This document shows, piece by piece, positions 36,901 through 45,900 of a DNA stretch of 64,000 nt. The notes beneath the pieces were generated by a model, which was not told where the DNA came from, searched no databases, and was given only the letters and a program-made list of their open reading frames with translations. Both the position numbers and the translations under genes were made by a program. The DNA comes from Ampullaceana balthica. Its lineage: Eukaryota; Mollusca; Gastropoda; Lymnaeidae. The DNA lies in NCBI GenBank assembly GCA_944989445.1, contig CALYLW010000315.1:823213-887212 (forward strand). The letters run 5' to 3'. Numbering within the stretch: the first letter of the stretch is position 1; each line of letters starts with the position of its first letter.

Positions 36901-39900
36901 ACGTTGATCCGTTCTTAAGAAGCGTTGTAACCTGAATTTCAGTGTAAGTCGGCACATTAAAAAAAAATATATATACTAGGGGTCTACCGATATGCCTTTT
37001 TGCCGATATTGCCGATACCGATATTATCGATATTTTTTTTGCCGATATGAGTGCCGATATGAGTATTTGTTAGGGGACAACCGATATGCAGCAATTATAT
37101 GCATTTTCGCCGATATTACCGATATGAATATTTGTAAGGACAAAAAACAGCGGTCTTATTTGATGACATCATTCTTAAATTTATCACTCCTAATTATTTA
37201 TATTTTGTATTAGGGGTCTACCGATAAGCATTTTTGCCGATATTACCGATATTTTTTGCCGATATGAGTATTTGTTAAGACAAAAATAACAGCGGTCATA
37301 TTTGATGACGTCATTCTTAAATTTATCACTCGTAATTATTTATATCTTATAATTAAGGGGTCTACCGATATCCAGTTTTGCCGAAATTACCGATTTTTTT
37401 CCCGAAACGAAGTTTCCGATGTGTTTACAAGTTTCAGATCACAACCTACATGGGACTCATAACAAAACGAACCGTCCTTTATAAAAATGTACAAGCATAT
37501 TAGGTACTCGTTTTGAAACTTCAACCTTGACTCATAATTATTAATTCTAACCAATAGTTTAATGGCTTTTGCACACGGCCACCTTTTATGAATGAAACAA
37601 TGAGAACAAAGCAATAGTAATAGAGTGAAAATGAGGCTGAAGGTTGAATGGTTGCCAATGACAACAAGTCTTCACATGTTACATTTTGTTATTCTATACG
37701 AAACAAAATGTTTTAGACATCTGTGATTCTGCGTGCATCTTTGCTATTAGAGCAATTACGTGAACATAATGTTTACATGTTATCCATTTATTAGAGCAAT
37801 TACGGTATACTTGGCATCGGCACTATTTACACAGTATTTCTGAGTATACGAAAATCGGCCGATACCTAAACAATATCAAAGCACATGGCACACTGTATCA
37901 TGGCTGCACATATTAATACTAGGACTCTTTTTTTGACTATTTCAATACCGGTATCGGGGTCGATATATTAATTTGTCGAGATATTGTAAATCTAAATGAT
38001 AGTTTTTTTATTTCCGTTTTTTTTTGTGGTCAAAATGTCACTTATTATGAAATATCGGTGACGTCAATATCGGGACCTTTACATGCTACCGATACCGATA
38101 TTGCCGATATCCCGATATCGGTAGACCCCTTATACATACTGTAAACTACTGTACGTACAGTGCTATAAATAAATGCAATGGTTATTGACATAAAAAAGAG
38201 AAAACAATTCCTTACCACATGAAAATAAAAAAGTTATAAAAAAGGATTAAAAAAAAGACGGAATGACGCGTAATATTATTTTTATGGGGGCCCATTCGTA
38301 ACCGCCAAACAGCGTAAGTCAGGACCGGTGTAACCCGAGGACTCCCTGTATTTGTTTATCCCTGCATTTCCATCTACAAAATTCCAATCCTTATTCAGGT
38401 AAATGCCGCAGGGCTGGGTGCAACAAAGTTAGAGCTAAAAATCCCAAAACCAACGGACACCATGACCATTGCAGCCAGTACTGTCTGTTGGGGGACAGAG
38501 ATGACCAGGAAACAGACGAAGGTAGGGTAGCACGGGATCATCAATTTGTTCAGTGCTGCTCAATTCATCCATTCATTATAGATTTATGTAGCAAGTTTCT
38601 GTGTATTCACTTGAAATGTGTAGCTTCCACCCCCTCCCCCTATTAATTTGTTGAAAGTTCAGATTGAGTGCTGTAGCACTTTATATAGACACACTCCTGC
38701 TCCAAATGTTTGAATCAATATTTAGTATTATAACTATAATCTACATATATATTGTGCTGTGAATTTTTCTTAGTTTCTCTACTTAAATATTAGCTTTTGA
38801 CATTTAAGGTGATACTCTCTTTTTAAAACATTGTCTGGTTTAACAGCTTAACTTGATTGATTTAAAGTGGATCTATTTTAATTCATATAATTATTCCCTC
38901 AGGTTTTAAAACAATTTGGAAGCAGATATGTACATTTTTCCCACTCCTAATTTAGATGATTGTTTAGGGCTCATCTGTATGGATTAATATCCTTTTAAAG
39001 ATAATGCTTACATTCCTTTTTAAAAATATAAAAAAATGAAGAGTTATCTGTTTCATTTTTTTTTCTGCCGAAGAAGGCATCTAGCTCAAACATCAATTTA
39101 ATTGTCTTGTCCTTCCTTTACTTTCAAGCTTTTACTTTTACATGGCTTGAATTGTGTGTGGGGGAAGGGGGGGGTGTGTCATCCCATGTGATTTTATATT
39201 TCCTTAAAATTTAAAAGTTGAGTTTAAAAACTCTGACAGCTGCCTCCATTCATCATTGTGTCACCCATGTCAGGTATTAGAGAGATCGTCCTGGATGAAC
39301 ACATGGAGCTGTTGAGAGCCCTGGAGATGTCAAGACTGCAGTACCTACGTGACAGCGGCCTGCTTCATGTGCCGGACCCTCAGGACACACAAAAGTAAGC
39401 ACCAGGTGGCTCACTCAGGACTAGGGCTGTCAATTTTGTTGAAAAAAGCTGCCAGAGTACCCGTGAAAATTTCGAACGGGTAACCCGTTCTAAACGTCGC
39501 ATAATTTTCCCCGTCATGACCGCTATACAATGCAACCTAGCCACCATCCATGCACCTCATTTCTTCACACAGTAGTAGTAACCAACGGCTTGCTTCCAGT
39601 AACATACTATTACAGTGGAACCCATTTAAGTCGACGGCCGTGGGGTATGAAAAATGGCGCCGAGATAACCAATCATCAAGTTAAACGAAAAACAATACGG
39701 CGGCAAAATATTAACATGCGCTTGAAAATTCTTTATGTACATGATGTGCGTTAATTAGTGATGGGACGATTAATCGGAATCGTATCGGAATATCAGGACC
39801 CTATTTCTTCACTCTTTCCTAAGGTTGTTAAGACCGTTAGTTTTTAAGGACCGTTTAAGATTAAGTATAATCCTTTTGTTGCGTTGGCGCAGTTTTTTTA

Positions 39901-42900
39901 CCCTAGTACATATCTATAAGGAATTCATCTACTCCTGCCCACCACGCCGCGTGCGTGGGTCCGCTAGTGACATGGTATTTTTCTGTCTTGCGATTATTCC
40001 CAGATTGAGCGATTCTGTGCCTTGGAAGGCACTTACGTGACTTTCCTTACAAGCTACACAAATAAATAACCCGCCCCGTGTATTCTACACATCCTCTCAT
40101 TTTCCCCGAACCATTCTCTTCCAAACCATCTTCCTTGGGTCTGTCCCCTCAGATTACAATGGCCTCAGAATTCCTTCCGTAAACTGGATGCTAATCGGAC
40201 TAACCAACAACAATGGTGTGGGAGATTGAGAGATGGGGTGGGTAAACTGTCTGTAGTCTGTTATATTATATATTTTAAAATCTGGGGAGCCTTGTTTACA
40301 GTAAGCACCCTGTGATTTTGGTATCATCCCATCACTAGCGTTAATAAATGTTAATGTACATGCACGTGTTTTTGGAGGTTTTTTTTACACAAAGGCGTTG
40401 CCGTTACCTGTTTGTCTATCATGACCTATATATGACTCACGACAAAGCGAATTCTTCTCTATAAAAAGGTAAAAAAATAAATAAGGAACTCCTTTTGAAC
40501 TTTTGAACATTCAACTTTGACACATTTTAATTAATTCTAACCAATAGTTAAATGGCTTTTGCACATGGCCACTTCTTATGAATGAAACAATGAGAACAAA
40601 GCCGTAGTAATAGAGTCAAAATGAGATTGAAGGATGAATGATTGCCAATGACAACAAGTCTGCACACTGTAAATTTTGTTATTCCACACGAAACGAAATG
40701 TTTTAGACATGCGATTCTGCGTGCATCTTTGCTATTGGAGCAATTACGTAATACTCGACATCGGCTTCACTTACGCTGCCGATAGCCGAGTATCTCCGAG
40801 TAGCCGAACCGATCGGTTCAGCCCTATCGATAAGTAACATTTTCAAAAGCTGGCAATTTAAGTTAGTAACACAGCGCTGAGAGCTGAACGCCAGAAAGCG
40901 GGCTGTGACATCACCAGCAGACCTGGCAAGGCAGAAATTCAATGCCTTCCCTTGGTTATAAAAAATCACATCTAACATTTTCAAAAGCTGGCGATTGGTC
41001 ATGGGGATCGAGATAACCAACGCTAAGTTGCAAATTTGGCCCTCTTTTGTGCTCGGGGTATTAGGGTTCGGCGACTTAAAATAATCGAATTAACCGATGA
41101 GAAAATGCACAGAGAAAGAGAGAATTTGGCGGTTCCATTAAAAAATGTCGACTTAATAGAGCTGACGAGTTAACCATGCTCCAGTTAAGTGGGTTCTACT
41201 GTACTAATGCACTACAATTAACTATAATGCACTAAAAACTTTTAGCCAATTCCTGCTGTAAATGCATGGGTTATACTCAAACTAAAACTACAGTAAACTG
41301 AACATGCAAACAAAATATCAATGGCAATGATGTAACGTTCAGTGTCATACCTTGAATGTTAATATCCACTTGGCGTCGGTAGTCGATGCTAAGGGCGCTG
41401 AAGGAGCAATACTGCGGTAAATCTCAAGTGATCGTGCTTTGGTCAGTAGTACAACTGTTGTTGACACCAAACATTTCTGATATTGGGTGGATCGGTGGTT
41501 TGTTTATAAATATCAATTTTATAAATAGCGTTCAAATGGCGTTTTATCGCGTTTGGGTTGTCACCCTTCGCAGACACAATTTCATTACAATGGTTGCATT
41601 TTGCAGTGTCGCTGTCAACTCAATTGGCCTGATTCTACATGACGTCTTACCCATCTTATTAACTTTGGGTGTATTATTAATATCAATTTTTGGGCTAGGC
41701 AAACACGTGTTAATGAACGCAAGAAACACACGCGAATGCAAGGGGTGTGGGTTATAGCAGTGCTTCTCAAAATAGGGTCTGTGGAAGTTATCAAGAAAGG
41801 AGAGAAAAATATAATTATGATCCTCCAATTGCTACCATAATACTATCCCTATAGAATTTGTCATTTTTGACAATAAGCAAATGAATGAAAGAAATAAAAA
41901 AAATACATTTCGCTACCATGTAAGGACAAGGAAAATAGTGCACCGGTTGCTGGTGCAATGGAAAAAATTCCTGCCGGTCCGCCATACTAAAAAGTTTGAG
42001 AAGCACTGGGTTATAGGAGTGGAGAGAGAAGGGGGGTAGAAAAATGACATTAGATAGTATCAATCGGTGACCCACTGTCAGCTATTTCAAAGCAAATTTA
42101 GTGTCAAAGCAAGGGTGTTTTTATGAAAAAAAAACAAACACAGCATCTTTCATCTCTGTGCAGTCCATTCTTACAGCCGACGTCTGCCCATCCTACACTG
42201 TTAGTAACTATTTAATTTATTAAATTTAAATGCTGACGACCTTGTAGGCATTATTAACATTAGTTTTTCTAGGTACCCACGTGTTAATGACCACAAGAAG
42301 TACAAGCGAATGCAAGGGGTGTGGGTTATAGGAGTGAAGGGGGGGGGGTAGATAAACAACATTAGCTAGTATCAATCGGCGTATTTCAAAGCAAACTTAC
42401 TGTCAAAGCAGGGGTGTATTTTTTATTAACAAACACAGCGTCTTTCATCTCTAAGCAGTCCATCCTTTTTTTTGGCAGAGGACTTTTGTTTTCTTTAGAT
42501 GATTCTTGTAAAGAACCAAAACTTTTTGGTGTTGTGCGATTTGTTTCACGTTGAGAGAAAAAAGATATTTCAAAATACGTTATAGTTTGTTGGGACCGTA
42601 TTTTATTTCCCGTTGACAGATACTTCCCATTGACAGATATTTCTCCTTAGATGTACTTCACAGCATATATTTGAAACAAAAATTTTAATTCGATAAATTG
42701 TTTCACGAGCCACAATGTAAATGCACAAAAAAAGCTGCATGGGAGCCGAAGTTTGGCTTACGGTTAATATAGACATTGAAGCCACATTTTCACGGGTACC
42801 CGGGCGGAATTTTACTACCCGGGTAATCACACGGCCACGGGTACCTGGGTCCCAGGTACCCGTTGACAGGCCTACTCAGGACACACAAAAGTAAGTACGA

Positions 42901-45900
42901 GGCGGCTCACTCAGGACACACAAAAGTAAGTACGAGGTGGCTCACTCAGGACACACAAAAGTAAGTACGAGGTGGCTCACTCAGGACACACAAAAGTAAG
43001 TACCAGGCGGCACACTCAGGACACACAAAAGTAAGTACCAGGCGGCACACTCAACATGAGTCTGGCCAACATTAATAGAGCCCTATAAAGTTCTATCTCT
43101 TCACCCAACCAGCTAATCCTGTGTTACATTTGGACTGCCATTGTACCTCCTCATAAGCTGTGTGAACAAAACTTTAAAGGCTATGATCACAAAATGTGTG
43201 CTTAATGGCAAGACAGCTAAGAAGCATTCTACTGCAAAACTGAGTAAAAAAATGTAATGCATTGTTATGTATAATCCATGAGGATGATCAATTTTATCTA
43301 AATTTTGAAATTTTTTATGAGAATCCAAAGATAATTATAATGATTTAAATGAGGTGGATCTAAATCTTGTCTTATATGTTTCCTTGGTTCTATTGCCTAG
43401 GTCTAACCAGAGTAAAAGTACTCAGACGCGGGTGCACAGACCCAGGTCAAACAGTGCTGGCCAGGCATCAAAGGGCAAGAAGCTGTCATCAGCCATGACC
43501 TCACTGGAGGAACTTGGCATAGAGCTGCAGAGGTTTCAAGATTTGGAATCAGCATTTCCTCGAGGTAATGTCACTTTGTTCCAGTGAGATGATTGTAAAG
43601 TAATGGCTCAGACAGTGTATGACTTTCCCAATGAGGTGCTGCAGAGATAATGCCTTATTGTCCTAATGAGGTGATATATAGGTAAATGCATAAAATAAAA
43701 ACAGGGTATTAGTAGGCCTGACAGGACGTAACACAACAGCGAACGTTTCGGCAAAGAGCCTTCTTCAACGGACAAATAGTACACAAATGAAACGAATAAA
43801 ACGAAATAATAGAAAAAAACACTTAGCTGCGGTGAAATCCAAGTAGTCCAGTAGAGATAAAGCAAGGAGAGAAAAGTAAGAGCTTAAATAGGAAAGGAAA
43901 GGGTGGGTGTGGCCAATCAATCAGCTTGTCAGTGCGAACACAACGTTGATCCCATGTGGTGTAAGAGTCCCATATTCATGGATTAGTCTATTCTCCAGAC
44001 TGACCCGGCCGGGTGTGTTTGTACAAGAAACCAAGGCGGTGACAGACATGTCATCGACGCCCATGTGGTCCCGTCCATTGAAGTGTCGGGAGACAGGACA
44101 CTGTTTGTCTTGTTTAATGGCACGTACATGTTCCGCGATACGGCAAGAGAGTATCCTCCCCGTTTCACCAATGTACTTCAAAGGACAGCGCTTACACACA
44201 ATGGTGTAGACCACATTGCGGCTAGTACAAAGATAGCCATTCCTAATCTTGAATGTCCCCTTAGGGAAGACAATCTGGTCCGTCTGGGTAACAAAGGGAC
44301 ATGTCTTGCAGCGATTACGACCACATGGCTTAGTGCCCAGATGGGAGGACGGAATAAGCAGATGGCTACGAACCAATAGGTCTCGCAGATTTTTGTCCCT
44401 CCTGAATACAATGAGGGGTGGGGTGGAAAATATGTTGTTTGTCTCAGGGTCCGCGAGCAGGATGGTGCGGTTTTTCACAAATATTTCCTTTGCTCTGATG
44501 TTGTGGGGATGATATGTGAGCACCAATTTGCTCCTTTCATTACTATCACTGGAGCGTGATACAAAGGCGTCGGCACGAGTGAAGTTTTTAACTCGCTGAA
44601 GTGCAGATTGAAGTATAGCTTCAGGGTAAGACCTTTGTCTAAAAAACTCCACCATTTCCAACGCCTTTTCCAAAAAGTCCTCATTAGATTGACACAGCCT
44701 ACGGAGGCGAAGGAGTTGTGAAAATGGAATAGAATCCTTACAGGATTTAGGATGAGACGAGGGATAGAGTAGGTAAGAGTGACTGTCCGTAGGTTTGAAG
44801 TAGGCCGAAGTGAGTGACTCATATGGAGAGGAGTGAACTTGACACGTTCATCAACTTTGTTGATTCTTTTCACCCCTCCATTAAGTTCACTCACACGATT
44901 TCCGAACTATCGGTTAATTTCCTGGACATTACTGTAACTCTCCAGAAGAACCGCCTCCAGATTGTCTTCCCTAAGGGGACATTCAAGATTAGGAATGGCT
45001 ATCTTTGTACTAGCCGCAATGTGGTCTACACCATTGTGTGTAAGCGCTGTCCTTTGAAGTACATTGGTGAAACGGGGAGGTTACTCTCTTGCCGTATCGC
45101 GGAACATGTACGTGCCATTAAACAAGACAAACAGTGTCCTGTCTCCCGACACTTCAATGGACGGGACCACATGGGCGTCGATGACATGTCTGTCACCGCC
45201 TTGGTTTCTTGTACAAACACACCCGGCCGGGTCAGTCTGGAGAATAGACTAATCCATGAATATGGGACTCTTACACCACATGGGATCAACGTTGTGTTCG
45301 CACTGACAAGCTGATTGATTGGCCACACCCACCCTTTCCTTTCCTATTTAAGCTCTTACTTTTCTCTCCTTGCTTTATCTCTACTGGACTACTTGGATTT
45401 CATCGCAGCTAAGTGTTTTTTTCTATTATTTCGTTTTATTCGTTTCATTTGTGTACTATTTGTCCGTTGAAGAAGGCTCTTTGCCGAAACGTTCGCTGTT
45501 GTGTTACGTCCTGTCAGGCCTACTAATACCCTGTTTTTATTTTATGCATTTACCTTTTTAAAAGCCTGATTGCAGTCTCACCCCCATTACTTTTGATATA
45601 TAGGTAATGTTTTATTATCCCAATGAGGTGCTGCAGAGGTAATGCCTTATTGTCCTAATGAGGTGATATATAGGTAATGTTTTATTATCCCAATGAGGAT
45701 CTTATCTTACCAAGAAATAAAGGTAAAAGTGTAATGTTTTCTTTCTTTCTCTGCCAATCACAATATACCAGTAATCTTACTGGTTACATTTGGGGCCAAT
45801 TGCCAATATGCTGGTGAATTATACATTTGCAACTGTTTTCGATTGATCTTCAAAAATGTCATCAAACCTATAAACTAGTTTTGTAACATTGCTTTTTATT

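Larger units (their letters stand above)
39422..42874. mobile_element. 3.45-kb hAT-type element with perfect 8-bp target duplication, host to nested insertions
   Basis: Left end TAGGGCTGTCAA and right end TTGACAGGCCTA, flanked by exact CTCAGGAC on both sides (39414-39421 and 42875-42882). Subterminal regions share GGGTACCCG-type blocks. It inserted into the 35-bp repeat that carries the exon 20 donor. Nested inside are a TA element (39613-41201) and a small hAT (41758-42008). A 41386-41757 open frame matches nothing I recognise. Confidence 0.85.
43677..45594. mobile_element. Head-to-head pair of Penelope-like retroelement fragments
   Basis: Two 5'-truncated Penelope-like copies point away from each other: minus strand from about 44805 to 43690 and plus strand from about 44809 to 45548. 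Their last 585 bp are near-identical inverted arms ending CTGTTTTTATTTTATGCAT. Host sequence GATATATAGGTAA(T) occurs on both sides (about 43674 and 45595), within a short host repeat (CAATGAGGTGCTGCAGAG units at 43628 and 45628). In ANKIB1 intron 21. Confidence 0.85.

Noticed and set aside
41386..41757. 123-residue hydrophobic open frame as a membrane protein
   Set aside because: It lies inside the 3.45-kb hAT, has no homology I recognise, and AT-rich transposon DNA readily gives hydrophobic frames.
43608..43865. 85-residue hydrophobic frame (and its mirror at 45370-45561)
   Set aside because: It is the 3' untranslated tail of the Penelope-like copies, present in both arms; the frame is chance.
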